NCBI RefSeq assembly: GCF_014650955.1
Contig: NZ_BMVY01000001.1
Span: 744,001-808,000, forward strand
Length of the DNA: 64,000 nucleotides
From: Streptomyces tauricus
GTDB taxonomy: Bacteria > Actinomycetota > Actinomycetes > Streptomycetales > Streptomycetaceae
Direction: 5' to 3'
Within the stretch, counting starts at the first letter, position 1. Every line of letters begins with the position of its first letter. The position numbers and the translations under genes are program-made. The notes below the pieces were generated by a model. The model had not been told where the DNA came from. It searched no databases and saw nothing but the letters and a program-made list of their open reading frames with translations. Shown here in pieces: positions 49,446-58,772 of this stretch.

Positions 49446-51619
49446 TGGGAATCCCCGACTTCTCCGGGATCCAGCTGGGGACCCCGGCCGCCGCGGGCGG
49501 CCCCGACGACTGGCGCACGGCCGTCAAGCACGCCACCGGCGACGACGAGGTCTTCTGGGAGACCCCGGAGGGCATCGCGGTCAAGCCGCTGTACACCGGC
49601 CATGACCTGGAGGGCCTCGACTTCCTGGAGACCTACCCGGGCGTCGCGCCGTACCTGCGTGGCCCGTACCCCACGATGTACGTCAACCAGCCCTGGACGA
49701 TCCGCCAGTACGCGGGGTTCTCGACGGCCGAGGAGTCCAACGCCTTCTACCGCCGCAACCTCGCCGCCGGGCAGAAGGGTCTCTCGGTCGCCTTCGACCT
49801 GCCGACCCACCGCGGCTACGACAGCGACCACCCGCGGGTGACGGGTGACGTCGGCATGGCGGGCGTGGCCATCGACTCCATCCTCGACATGCGTCAGCTG
49901 TTCGACGGGATCCCGCTCGACAAGATGTCCGTGTCGATGACGATGAACGGCGCGGTGCTGCCGGTCCTCGCGCTGTACATCGTGGCGGCGGAGGAGCAGG
50001 GCGTACCGCCGGAGAAGCTGGCCGGGACCATCCAGAACGACATCCTCAAGGAGTTCATGGTCCGCAACACCTACATCTATCCGCCGAAGCCGTCGATGCG
50101 GATCATCTCCGACATCTTCGCGTACACCTCGCAGCGGATGCCCCGCTACAACTCCATCTCCATCTCCGGCTACCACATCCAGGAAGCCGGGGCGACGGCC
50201 GACCTGGAGCTGGCGTACACCCTCGCGGACGGTGTCGAGTACATCCGGGCGGGCCGTGAAGTGGGCCTGGACGTGGACGCGTTCGCGCCACGGCTCTCCT
50301 TCTTCTGGGCGATCGGCATGAACTTCTTCATGGAGGTCGCCAAGTTGCGGGCGGCGCGCCTGCTGTGGGCCAAGCTGGTACGGCAGTTCGACCCGAAGAA
50401 CGCCAAGTCGCTCTCCCTGCGCACCCATTCGCAGACCTCCGGCTGGTCGCTGACCGCGCAGGACGTGTTCAACAACGTGACGCGTACGTGTGTGGAGGCG
50501 ATGGCGGCGACGCAGGGCCACACCCAGTCGCTGCACACCAACGCCCTGGACGAGGCGCTCGCGCTGCCCACCGACTTCTCGGCGCGCATCGCCCGCAACA
50601 CGCAGCTGCTGATCCAGCAGGAGTCGGGCACGACCCGGGTCATCGACCCGTGGGGCGGCAGCGCGTACGTCGAGAAGCTGACGTACGACCTCGCGCGGCG
50701 GGCCTGGCAGCACATCGAGGAGGTCGAGGCGGCGGGCGGTATGGCCAAGGCCATCGACGCGGGCATCCCCAAGCTGCGCATCGAGGAGGCCGCGGCCCGT
50801 ACGCAGGCCCGGATCGACTCCGGCCGGCAGCCGGTGATCGGTGTCAACAAGTACCGCGTCGCAACCGACGAGCAGATCGACGTGCTCACGGTCGACAACT
50901 CCTCCGTGCGCGCCCAGCAGATCGAGAAGCTGCGGCGGCTGCGGGCCGAGCGCGACGCGGGGGCGTGCCAGGACGCGCTCGACGCCCTGACCCGGGCGGC
51001 CGGCGGCGAGGGCAACCTCCTGGAGCTGGCGGTGGACGCGGCCCGCGCCAAGGCGACCGTCGGGGAGATCTCGGACGCGCTGGAGAAGGTGTACGGGCGG
51101 CACGCGGGCCAGATCCGTACGATCGCCGGTGTGTACCGCAACGAAGCAGGGGAGTCCCCGGCCGTGGACCGCACCCGTACGCTCGTGGACTCCTTCGAGG
51201 AGGCCGAGGGCCGCCGCCCGCGCATCCTGGTCGCCAAGATGGGCCAGGACGGCCACGACCGCGGCCAGAAGGTGATCGCCACGGCCTTCGCCGACCTCGG
51301 CTTCGACGTCGATGTCGGCCCGCTGTTCCAGACGCCGGGTGAGGTGGCCCGTCAGGCGGTGGAGGCGGACGTGCACATCGTGGGCGTCTCGTCGCTCGCC
51401 GCCGGGCACCTCACGCTCGTACCGGCGCTGCGGGAGGAGCTGGCGGCGGAGGGCCGCGAGGACATCATGGTCGTCGTCGGCGGGGTGATCCCGCCGCAGG
51501 ACGTGCCGACGCTGCTGGAGATGGGCGCGGCGGCCGTGTTCCCCCCCGGGACGGTGATCCCGGACGCTGCGTACGACCTCGTCCAGCGGCTCGCGACCGG
51601 TCTCGGGCACGACCTGTGA
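49445..51619 (+). CDS. mutB: methylmalonyl-CoA mutase large (alpha) subunit
   Basis: A 724-residue catalytic subunit. The barrel includes [34 protein letters not shown] and [15 protein letters not shown]. The C-terminal B12-binding domain has the base-off motif [15 protein letters not shown] (DxHxxG) and [10 protein letters not shown]. It binds adenosylcobalamin and carries out the carbon-skeleton rearrangement in the cytoplasm. The ATG overlaps the mutA stop; the meaB GTG overlaps its own stop. Cobalamin synthesis genes lie 3 kb downstream. Confidence 0.97.
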   Translation: MGIPDFSGIQLGTPAAAGGPDDWRTAVKHATGDDEVFWETPEGIAVKPLYTGHDLEGLDFLETYPGVAPYLRGPYPTMYVNQPWTIRQYAGFSTAEESNAFYRRNLAAGQKGLSVAFDLPTHRGYDSDHPRVTGDVGMAGVAIDSILDMRQLFDGIPLDKMSVSMTMNGAVLPVLALYIVAAEEQGVPPEKLAGTIQNDILKEFMVRNTYIYPPKPSMRIISDIFAYTSQRMPRYNSISISGYHIQEAGATADLELAYTLADGVEYIRAGREVGLDVDAFAPRLSFFWAIGMNFFMEVAKLRAARLLWAKLVRQFDPKNAKSLSLRTHSQTSGWSLTAQDVFNNVTRTCVEAMAATQGHTQSLHTNALDEALALPTDFSARIARNTQLLIQQESGTTRVIDPWGGSAYVEKLTYDLARRAWQHIEEVEAAGGMAKAIDAGIPKLRIEEAAARTQARIDSGRQPVIGVNKYRVATDEQIDVLTVDNSSVRAQQIEKLRRLRAERDAGACQDALDALTRAAGGEGNLLELAVDAARAKATVGEISDALEKVYGRHAGQIRTIAGVYRNEAGESPAVDRTRTLVDSFEEAEGRRPRILVAKMGQDGHDRGQKVIATAFADLGFDVDVGPLFQTPGEVARQAVEADVHIVGVSSLAAGHLTLVPALREELAAEGREDIMVVVGGVIPPQDVPTLLEMGAAAVFPPGTVIPDAAYDLVQRLATGLGHDL

Positions 51620-52608
51620 TCGAACTCGACACCTATGTGAAGGGGGTGCTCGACGGGAAGCGGGCGCTGATCGCGCGCGCCATCACGCTCGTCGAGTCCA
51701 CCCGGCCCCAGCACCGTTCGCTGGCGCAGGAGTTGCTCACCGAGCTGCTTCCGTACAGCGGGCGGGCCCGGCGGATCGGCGTCAGCGGTGTCCCGGGTGT
51801 CGGCAAGTCGACGTTCATCGACGCGTTCGGCACGATGCTGACCGGCCTCGGGCACCGGGTGGCGGTCCTGGCGGTGGACCCGTCGTCCAGCCGTACGGGC
51901 GGCTCGATCCTCGGCGACAAGACCCGGATGGAGCGCCTGGCCGTGGACCCGGCGGCGTTCATCCGCCCCTCCCCCACCGCGGGCACGCTCGGCGGGGTCG
52001 CCAAGGCGACCCGCGAGTCGATCGTCGTCATGGAGGCGGCGGGTTACGACGTGGTGCTGGTGGAGACGGTCGGCGTCGGCCAGTCGGAGACCGCGGTCGC
52101 GAACATGGTCGACTCCTTCCTGCTGCTGACGCTGGCCCGCACCGGCGACCAGCTCCAGGGCATCAAGAAGGGCGTCCTGGAACTGGCCGACGTGATCGCC
52201 GTCAACAAGGCGGACGGCCCGCACGAACGCGACGCCAAGGCCGCCGCCCGGGAACTGGCCGGCGCCCTGCGGCTGATGCACGGCAAGGACGCGGCCTGGA
52301 CCCCGCCCGTACTGAGCTGCAGTGCCCGCGAGTCGGCCGGCCTGGACACCGTGTGGGAGCGGCTGGAGCAGCACCGCACACTCCTCGGCTCCAGCGGCCG
52401 GCTCGCCGCCAAGCGCCGGGACCAGCAGGTCGACTGGACCTGGACCATGGTCCGCGACGAGCTGCTGGGCCGTCTGCACGCCGATCCGGCCGTACGTGCC
52501 CTAGCGCCCGGACTGGAGGAGCAGGTGCGCAACGGCGAGCTGACGGCCACGCTCGCCGCCGAGCGGATCCTGCGCACGTTCAACGACGCGGGGGCGGGCG
52601 AGGGCTGA
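51616..52608 (+). CDS. meaB: methylmalonyl-CoA mutase-associated GTPase MeaB
   Basis: A 330-residue G3E-type P-loop GTPase. The P loop is [10 protein letters not shown], then [35 protein letters not shown] (switch) and [11 protein letters not shown] (base recognition). It protects the mutase and gates delivery of adenosylcobalamin. The GTG overlaps the mutB stop by four bases, so mutA-mutB-meaB form one operon in the usual actinobacterial order. Confidence 0.95.
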   Translation: MIELDTYVKGVLDGKRALIARAITLVESTRPQHRSLAQELLTELLPYSGRARRIGVSGVPGVGKSTFIDAFGTMLTGLGHRVAVLAVDPSSSRTGGSILGDKTRMERLAVDPAAFIRPSPTAGTLGGVAKATRESIVVMEAAGYDVVLVETVGVGQSETAVANMVDSFLLLTLARTGDQLQGIKKGVLELADVIAVNKADGPHERDAKAAARELAGALRLMHGKDAAWTPPVLSCSARESAGLDTVWERLEQHRTLLGSSGRLAAKRRDQQVDWTWTMVRDELLGRLHADPAVRALAPGLEEQVRNGELTATLAAERILRTFNDAGAGEG

Positions 52609-52619
52609 CGGTCAGCGGG

Positions 52620-52949
52620 TCACGGCGTGCTGTCCCGTACGTCGAGGTGGGCCCACGGGTCGTCGACCTGCTGGGCCCCGGCCGCTTCCTCCTGGGCGGC
52701 GGCCTCGGCAGCCGCCTCCGCGGCCCGCTTCTTGAACGCCACGGTCCTGCGGGCCTTGGCGATGACCTCGTCGTGGTCCCAGCCGAAGGTCGCGGCGTCC
52801 AGCCGGGCGTTGAAAGCGGTCAGCAGCTCGGGGCTGATCGCCGCGAGCGCGATGCGCAGCTCGGCGAGCGTCTGCGGTCCCTCGGCGAACTCGAACTCGT
52901 ACGGGTCCGAGGATGCCTCTGAGCTCGGCTCGTGCGGTAGCGCGGACAT
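52620..52949 (-). CDS. conserved hypothetical protein
   Basis: A 109-residue acidic soluble protein starting at ATG 52949, with an ideal GGAGG eight bases upstream. The central part is ALAAISPELLTAFNARLD followed by GWDHDEVIAKARRTVAFKKR, then an Ala/Glu helix. There is no signal, metal motif or membrane span. I recognise no function. It is convergent with meaB (11-base gap). Confidence 0.6.
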   Translation of the reverse strand: MSALPHEPSSEASSDPYEFEFAEGPQTLAELRIALAAISPELLTAFNARLDAATFGWDHDEVIAKARRTVAFKKRAAEAAAEAAAQEEAAGAQQVDDPWAHLDVRDSTP

Positions 52950-53114
52950 GTGTGTGACCTCCGGTCGTGATGTCACCACGGTACGCGGTCGCCGTGGCGG
53001 CCGTGCACGGAGGACCGCACACCGGCGGGCGGTCCCTCCCGGCGCCCGGTGACGACCGCATCACGATGGGCCGCACGGGCGTAGCCGGTCGTGTGGCCTC
53101 TCGTTGAACGTGCC

Positions 53115-53390
53115 ATGACGACATGGGACGGGGACGGGCCTTCGGTGTTCTTCGCGCGCGTGCCGGGTGCGTCCTGGCCCGACGACGAGAGCGACTGCCG
53201 CTGGTGCAGCATCCTTCTGGGCCCCGGCTTCGCCACGGGTCCCGCCCGGACGGCACGTGAGCCCGTGCGGCGGCGCCCCGGACACCGCACCGGGCGCGTG
53301 CGCGCGTGGCTGGAGCGGACGCGCACGGTGATGCTCCCGGTGGCCGCGATCACCGTACTGGCCGCGCTGACGCTGGTGGCCATGGGCTGA
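53115..53390 (+). CDS. small hypothetical protein with C-terminal membrane anchor
   Basis: A 91-residue frame from ATG 53115 (an in-frame GTG lies eight codons upstream). It has a CRWC motif near residue 29, a basic middle (RRRPGHRTGRVRAWLERTR) and a C-terminal hydrophobic helix (VMLPVAAITVLAALTLVAMG), as in tail-anchored proteins. No ribosome site is obvious. Function is unknown, and coding is supported mainly by the ordered hydrophobic tail. A GC-rich hairpin follows. Confidence 0.45.
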   Translation: MTTWDGDGPSVFFARVPGASWPDDESDCRWCSILLGPGFATGPARTAREPVRRRPGHRTGRVRAWLERTRTVMLPVAAITVLAALTLVAMG

Positions 53391-53483
53391 TCCGGTGCCG
53401 TCCTCCCGGCCCGTGAACTGCCACGAAATGCCCGGCCTCGGTGGCGGGACGAAGTCCGCACCGTGCTGGCAGGCTGACCGCGC

Positions 53484-53515
53484 GGCCGCCGCCGCGGTCG
53501 GCGACGGCGGCGGCC
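53484..53515. terminator. GC-rich hairpin after the small membrane protein
   Basis: An 11-bp perfect stem GGCCGCCGCCG (53484-53494) pairs with 53505-53515 around a 10-base loop, 94 bases beyond the preceding stop codon and 118 bases before the next start. The rest of the 243-base gap shows only repeated GTTCGCGACC-type runs. Confidence 0.55.
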
Positions 53516-53633
53516 CGATCGCCCCGTTCGCGACCTGCGACGTACGCGACGCGCGCGCCGTCCACCACCCGCGCCCCGTTCGCGACCCGCGTTCCGTTTG
53601 CGGCCCCGCGGGTTCGCACGGCAGGGTTCGGGG

Positions 53634-54086
53634 GTGGCTACCTTGCTGATCGTGCACCACACGCCCTCGCCCCACTGCCAGGCGATGTTCGAAGCCGTCG
53701 TCTCCGGTGCGAACGCCCCGGAGATCGAGGGCGTACGCGTCGTCCGGCGGGCGGCGCTGGCCGCCACGGCTGCCGACGCGCTGGCCGCCGACGGATATCT
53801 GCTCGGCACACCGGCGAACCTGGGCTACATGTCCGGCGCCCTGAAGCATTTCTTCGACCAGATCTACTACCCCTGCCTGGACACGACGCAGGGCAGGCCC
53901 TTCGGTTACTACGTGCACGGGGGCAACGACGTCACCGGAGCGGTCCGGGGCATCGAGTCGATCGCCAAGGGCCTCGGCTGGCGGCGCTCCGCCGAGGCCG
54001 TGACCGTGACGGGCGAGCCGGACAAGGCCGACGTCGAGGCGTGCCGGGAACTGGGCGCCTCCCTCGCCGCCGGCCTCATGGACTGA
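53634..54086 (+). CDS. flavodoxin-family FMN reductase-like protein
   Basis: A 150-residue flavodoxin-fold protein. Its N-terminal ATLLIVHHTPSPHCQAMFEAV carries the FMN phosphate loop, and LGTPANLGYMSGALKHFFDQ is the second flavin-binding loop of NADPH-dependent FMN reductases. FGYYVHGGNDVTGAVR follows. The start is a GTG at 53634 with AGGG upstream. It is convergent with sodF, suggesting a redox role, but the electron acceptor is unknown. Confidence 0.85.
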   Translation: MATLLIVHHTPSPHCQAMFEAVVSGANAPEIEGVRVVRRAALAATAADALAADGYLLGTPANLGYMSGALKHFFDQIYYPCLDTTQGRPFGYYVHGGNDVTGAVRGIESIAKGLGWRRSAEAVTVTGEPDKADVEACRELGASLAAGLMD

Positions 54087-54104
54087 CCGACAGGGCCTAC
54101 GGCG

Positions 54105-54746
54105 TCAGGGCGCGAGCAGCAGGCTGTCGCCGCGCTCCTTGGCGGCGGCGTAACGCCGGGCCACGTCCTGCCAGTTGACGACCGCCCACATGGCGTCGAT
54201 GAAGTCGACCTTCTGGTTCTTGTACTGGAGGTAGAAGGCGTGCTCCCAGGCGTCGAAGACCAGGATCGGCGTCGACCCCTGGCCGACGTTGCCCTGGTGG
54301 TCGTAGACCTGCTCGACGATCAGGCGTCCGCTCAGCGGCTCGTAGGCGAGGACACCCCAGCCGGAACCCTGCGTGGTCGCGGACGCCTTGGTGAGCTGCG
54401 CCTTGAACGCGGCGAAGGAGCCGAACGACTCCGCGATCGCGTCCGCCAGCTCACCCACACCGTCCACGGCGAGGGGCTCGCCGCCCCCGTCGCCGGTCAT
54501 GTTGTGCCAGTAGATGGAGTGCAGGATGTGGCCGGAGAGGTGGAAGGCGAGGTTCTTCTCCAGGCCGTTGATCGAGCCCCACGACTCCTTGTCGCGGGCC
54601 TCCGCCAGCTGCTCAAGGGTGTCGTTCGCGCCCTTCACATAGGCCGCGTGGTGCTTGTCGTGATGCAGCTCGACGATCTGCGGGTTGATGACCGGTTCGA
54701 GCGCCGCGTAGTCGTACGGAAGCTCCGGGAGCGTGTAAACCGCCAT
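54105..54746 (-). CDS. sodF: iron superoxide dismutase SodF
   Basis: A 213-residue Fe/Mn-family dismutase. Ligands are His in [11 protein letters not shown], His in [13 protein letters not shown], and Asp/His in [11 protein letters not shown]. The motif [11 protein letters not shown] follows the Fe-type pattern. I start at ATG 54746 ([12 protein letters not shown]), with AAGGA eight bases upstream. It removes superoxide in the cytoplasm. In Streptomyces sodF is repressed by nickel through Nur, and a Nur-like box lies just upstream. The gene follows cobN on the same strand but is separated from it by a very strong terminator. Confidence 0.93.
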   Translation of the reverse strand: MAVYTLPELPYDYAALEPVINPQIVELHHDKHHAAYVKGANDTLEQLAEARDKESWGSINGLEKNLAFHLSGHILHSIYWHNMTGDGGGEPLAVDGVGELADAIAESFGSFAAFKAQLTKASATTQGSGWGVLAYEPLSGRLIVEQVYDHQGNVGQGSTPILVFDAWEHAFYLQYKNQKVDFIDAMWAVVNWQDVARRYAAAKERGDSLLLAP

Positions 54747-54771
54747 GTCCAACATCCTTCGGCCGTGTTAT

Positions 54772-54792
54772 TGCAATCAATGTGCAGTTGCA
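54772..54792. promoter_or_regulatory. Nur-like nickel-responsive operator of sodF
   Basis: TGCAA-TCAAT-GTGCA (54772-54786) fits the Nur box described in S. coelicolor (TGCAA-N5-TTGCA) with one mismatch. It is followed directly by a second half site GTTGCA (54787-54792). It lies 26 bases upstream of the sodF start, over the promoter, as expected for repression by Ni-Nur. Confidence 0.7.
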
Positions 54793-54835
54793 CGCTAGCA
54801 GCAGAAGGGTGGGAAGGTGGAGAGCGTCGCCGATC

Positions 54836-54883
54836 AACACAGCGAGGGCCGGAAGGGTTTCCCCTTCCGGCCCTCGCTGTGTT
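54836..54883. terminator. very strong 22-bp perfect hairpin between cobN and sodF
   Basis: A perfect 22-bp inverted repeat (54836-54857 with 54862-54883) closes a four-base TTTC loop. It lies 16 bases past the cobN stop on the minus strand. It is one of the most stable hairpins in the window and should stop cobN transcripts from entering sodF. Confidence 0.92.
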
Positions 54884-54898
54884 GTCGGTACCCGGGCG

Positions 54899-57800
54899 TC
54901 AGTCCTCGCCCTCCAGGTCCCCTTCCGTCTCCAGGTACACCTGGCGCAGCGCCTCCAGCACCGCCGGGTCCGGCTTCTCCCACATCCCGCGGGACTCCGC
55001 TTCGAGCAGCCGCTCGGCGATGCCGTGCAGCGCCCAGGGGTTGGCCTCCTGGAGGAACTCGCGGTTGGCCGGGTCCAGGACGTACGTCTCGGTGAGCTTG
55101 TCGTACATCCAGTCGGCGATCACGCCCGTGGTGGCGTCGTAACCGAAGAGGTAGTCGACGGTGGCCGCGAGTTCGAAGGCGCCCTTGTAACCGTGGCGGC
55201 GCATCGCCTCGATCCACTTCGGGTTCACGACCCGGGCACGGAAGACCCGGGAGGTCTCCTCGACGAGCGTGCGGGTGCGGACCGTCTCCGGGCGGGTCGA
55301 GTCGCCGATGTACGCCTCGGGGGCGGTGCCGCGCAGGGCGCGGACGGTGGCGACCATGCCGCCGTGGTACTGGAAGTAGTCGTCCGAGTCCGCGATGTCG
55401 TGCTCACGGGTGTCCGTGTTCTTGGCGGCGACCGCGATGCGCTTGTACGCGGTCTCCATCTCGTCCCGGGCCGGACGGCCGTCGAGTTCACGGCCGTAGG
55501 CGTAGCCGCCCCACACCGTGTACACCTCGGCGAGGTCGGCGTCGGTGCGCCAGTCGCGGGAGTCGATGAGCTGGAGGATCCCGGCCCCGTACGTCCCCGG
55601 GCGCGAGCCGAAGATACGGGTGGTGGCGCGCCGTTCGTCGCCGTGTTCGGCCAGGTCGGCCTGGGTGTGGGCGCGTACGAAGTTGGCCTCGGCCGGTTCG
55701 TCGAGGGAGGCGGCCAGGCGTACGGCGTCGTCGAGGAGGCCGATCGTGTGCGGGAAGGCGTCCCGGAAGAAGCCCGAGATGCGCAGCGTCACGTCGATGC
55801 GGGGGCGGCCCAACTCCTCGTACGGGATGGGCTCCAGGCCCGTGACCCGGCGTGAGGCGTCGTCCCAGACGGGGCGGACGCCGAGCAGCGCCAGGGCCTC
55901 GGCCACGTCGTCGCCCGCCGTGCGCATCGCGCTCGTGCCCCAGAGGGAGAGGCCGACGGAGGTGGGCCAGTCGCCGTTGTCGGTGCGGTAGCGCTCCAGG
56001 AGGGAGTCGGCGAGGGCCTGGCCGGTCTCCCAGGCGAGCCGGGACGGGACGGCCTTGGGGTCGACCGAGTAGAAGTTCCGGCCGGTCGGCAGGACGTTGA
56101 CCAGGCCGCGCAGCGGCGATCCGGAGGGTCCTGCCGGGACGAAGCCGCCGTTCAGGGCATGCACGGTGTGGTCGAGTTCGGCGGTGGTCCCGGCGAGGCG
56201 CGGGACGACCTCGCGGGCGGCGAACTCCAGGATGGCGGCGACCTGTTCGCCCTGGTCGGCGGGGACGGCGGCCGGGTCCCAGTCGGCGTCGTCCATCGCC
56301 TGGACCAGCGCGCGGGCCTTCGCCTCCGCCTCGTCGGCGGTGGTGCGGGTCGCGGCCGACTCGTCCAGGCCGAGGGCCTCACGCAGGCCGGGCAGGGCGG
56401 AGGAGCCGCCCCAGATCTGGCGGGCGCGGAGGATGGCGAGGACGAGGTTGACGCGGTCGGCGCCCTTCGGCGGGTTGCCGAGGACGTGCAGACCGTCGCG
56501 GATCTGGGCGTCCTTGATCTCGCACAGCCAGCCGTCGACGTGGAGGAGGAAGTCGTCGAAGCCGTCGTCCTCGGGGCGGTCCTCAAGCCCGAGGTCGTGG
56601 TCGAGCTTCGCGGCCTGGATGAGCGTCCAGATCTGGGCGCGGATCGCGGGCAGCTTCGCCGGGTCCATCGCGGCGATCTGGGCGTGCTCGTCGAGCAGTT
56701 GCTCCAGGCGCGCGATGTCGCCGTAGGACTCGGCGCGGGCCATCGGCGGCACCAGGTGGTCGACGAGCGTGGCGTGCACGCGGCGCTTGGCCTGGGTGCC
56801 CTCGCCCGGGTCGTTCACGAGGAACGGGTACACGAGCGGGAGATCGCCGAGCGCGGCGTCCGGACCGCACGCGGCGGACAGACCGGCGTTCTTGCCCGGC
56901 AGCCACTCCAGGTTGCCGTGCTTGCCCAGGTGGATCATCGCGTCGGCGCCGAAACCACCGTCCGCGTGCGCGGCGGCGATCCAGCGGTAGGCGGCGAGGT
57001 AGTGGTGCGAGGGCGGCAGATCGGGGTCGTGGTAGATCGCGATCGGGTTCTCGCCGAAGCCGCGCGGCGGCTGGATGAGGATCAGCAGGTTCCCGCGGCG
57101 CAGGGCCGCGAGCACGATGTCGCCCTCCGGGTTGCCGCTGCGGTCGACGAACATCTCGCCGGGCGCCGGGCCCCAGTGCTGCTCGACGGCGGTGCGCAGG
57201 GACTCCGGCAGGGTCGCGTACCAGCGCTTGTAGTCGGCCGCCGGGATACGGACCGGGTTGCGGGCCAGCTGCTCCTCGGTGAGCCAGTCCTGGTCGTGGC
57301 CGCCCGCCTCGATGAGCGCGCGGATCAGTTCGTCGCCGTCCCCGGAGACCAGACCGGGGATGTCCTGCTTCGGCCCGAAGTCGTAGCCCTCGTCGAGGAG
57401 TCGGCGCAGGATCGCGACGGCACTGGCGGGGGTGTCGAGGCCGACGGCGTTCCCGATCCGGGAGTGCTTGGTCGGGTACGCGGACAGGACCAGGGCAAGG
57501 CGCTTCTCGGCGGCCGGGATGTGCCTCAGGCGGGCGTGGCGCACGGCGATGCCAGCCACCCGGGCGGCCCGCTCGGGGTCGGCGACGTACGCCGGCAGGC
57601 CGTCCTCGTCGATCTCCTTGAAGGAGAACGGCACGGTGATCAGACGGCCGTCGAACTCCGGGACCGCGATCTGGCTCGCCGCGTCCAGCGGGGAGACACC
57701 CTCGTCGCTCTCCTCCCAGGCGGTCCGCGAGCCGGTCAGGCACAGGGCCTGGAGGATCGGGATGTCCAAGCCGGTGAGGGCGCCCGCGTCCCAGGACTCG

Positions 57801-58492
57801 TCGTCGCCGCCCGCGGAGGCCTCGGCGGGCTTGGTGCCGCCGGCCGCGAGGACGGTGGTGACGATCGCGTCGGCCGCCCGCAGCTCCTCGATCAGCTCCG
57901 GCTCGGGGGCGCGCAGCGAGGCGACGTACAGGGGAAGCGGACGGCCGCCCGCGTCCTCGACGGCGTCGCACAGGGCGCCGATGAACGCCGTGTTGCCGCT
58001 CATGTGGTGGGCCCGGTAGTAGAGCACGGCGACGGTCGGACCCTCGACGCCCTCGCGGGGCGTGCGCTCCAGCGGACCCCAGGTCGGGGCCGGGGCGGGC
58101 GGGTCGAAGCCGTGGCCGGTCAGCAGGACCGTGTCGGAGAGGAAGCGGGCGAGCTGGTCGAGGTTGCCCGGGCCGCCGTGGGCGAGGTAGGCGTGCGCCT
58201 CGGCGGCGATACCGATGGGCACGGTGGAGGCGGCCATCAGCTGGGCGTCGGGGGCCTGTTCGCCGGTGAGGACGACGACCGGGCGGCCGTCGGCGAGCAG
58301 CAGGTCGAGGCCGTCCTCCCAGGCGCGCAGACCGCCGAGGAGGCGTACGACGACCAGGTCGACGCCGTCCAGGAGGGCGGGGAGGCCGTCGATGTCGAGG
58401 CGGGACGGGTTGGCGAAGCGGTAGGGCACCGGTCCGCCGGCCGCGCGAGCGCTGAGCAGGTCGGTGTCGGACGTCGACAGCAGAAGGATCAT
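54899..58492 (-). CDS. cobN: aerobic cobaltochelatase subunit CobN
   Basis: A 1197-residue ATP-dependent cobaltochelatase large subunit, of normal family length. Recognisable parts are RAHHMSGNTAFIGALCDAV, LSAYPTKHSRIGNAVGLDTP, MIHLGKHGNLEWLPGKNAGL and VIADWMYDKLTETYVLDP. It inserts cobalt into hydrogenobyrinate a,c-diamide together with smaller ATPase subunits, which are not in this window. I start at ATG 58492 (MILLLSTSDTDLL). A cobalamin riboswitch precedes it, so it is turned off by B12. Confidence 0.95.
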   Translation of the reverse strand: MILLLSTSDTDLLSARAAGGPVPYRFANPSRLDIDGLPALLDGVDLVVVRLLGGLRAWEDGLDLLLADGRPVVVLTGEQAPDAQLMAASTVPIGIAAEAHAYLAHGGPGNLDQLARFLSDTVLLTGHGFDPPAPAPTWGPLERTPREGVEGPTVAVLYYRAHHMSGNTAFIGALCDAVEDAGGRPLPLYVASLRAPEPELIEELRAADAIVTTVLAAGGTKPAEASAGGDDESWDAGALTGLDIPILQALCLTGSRTAWEESDEGVSPLDAASQIAVPEFDGRLITVPFSFKEIDEDGLPAYVADPERAARVAGIAVRHARLRHIPAAEKRLALVLSAYPTKHSRIGNAVGLDTPASAVAILRRLLDEGYDFGPKQDIPGLVSGDGDELIRALIEAGGHDQDWLTEEQLARNPVRIPAADYKRWYATLPESLRTAVEQHWGPAPGEMFVDRSGNPEGDIVLAALRRGNLLILIQPPRGFGENPIAIYHDPDLPPSHHYLAAYRWIAAAHADGGFGADAMIHLGKHGNLEWLPGKNAGLSAACGPDAALGDLPLVYPFLVNDPGEGTQAKRRVHATLVDHLVPPMARAESYGDIARLEQLLDEHAQIAAMDPAKLPAIRAQIWTLIQAAKLDHDLGLEDRPEDDGFDDFLLHVDGWLCEIKDAQIRDGLHVLGNPPKGADRVNLVLAILRARQIWGGSSALPGLREALGLDESAATRTTADEAEAKARALVQAMDDADWDPAAVPADQGEQVAAILEFAAREVVPRLAGTTAELDHTVHALNGGFVPAGPSGSPLRGLVNVLPTGRNFYSVDPKAVPSRLAWETGQALADSLLERYRTDNGDWPTSVGLSLWGTSAMRTAGDDVAEALALLGVRPVWDDASRRVTGLEPIPYEELGRPRIDVTLRISGFFRDAFPHTIGLLDDAVRLAASLDEPAEANFVRAHTQADLAEHGDERRATTRIFGSRPGTYGAGILQLIDSRDWRTDADLAEVYTVWGGYAYGRELDGRPARDEMETAYKRIAVAAKNTDTREHDIADSDDYFQYHGGMVATVRALRGTAPEAYIGDSTRPETVRTRTLVEETSRVFRARVVNPKWIEAMRRHGYKGAFELAATVDYLFGYDATTGVIADWMYDKLTETYVLDPANREFLQEANPWALHGIAERLLEAESRGMWEKPDPAVLEALRQVYLETEGDLEGED

Positions 58493-58584
58493 GTGGCGTC
58501 GGGCCTTCCTCGGGGTCCGCGCCCCGGGCGGTGGTGGAGTGGGTCTCCCCGTGCTCACGCGCGAACTCGTGAGCTGGGGAAAGG

Positions 58585-58705
58585 GAGTTCCTGGCTCGCC
58601 CGGATTCTCTGGCCGGGCTCACAGTGGCGGGACCGCGCCGGCTTCACACCGGCTTCCTCCCCTGCCGCCGTCGTGGCGGTGGCGGATCGGATGATCCACC
58701 GATAG
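58585..58705 (-). ncRNA. cobalamin riboswitch upstream of cobN
   Basis: On the minus strand the conserved core reads GGAAGCCGGTGTGAAGCCGG, then GTCCCGCCACTGTGA, which contains the B12 box GCCACTG (58628-58622). A 3' arm with CCGGGCGAGCCAGGAAC follows near 58600. Pairing stems flank it to about 58705. It binds adenosylcobalamin and should repress cobN, whose ATG is about 93 bases downstream. The ends are approximate. Confidence 0.92.
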
Positions 58706-58772
58706 AGATAGTAAGGGCCGGGGGAAAAGGGCGGGGCATACAGCCTGCGGGAACGTAGGTATGCTCGCCGCC

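Noticed and set aside
58706..58772. Second cobalamin riboswitch, facing cobG
   Set aside because: No B12 box on the plus strand, and the gap is too short for a riboswitch.
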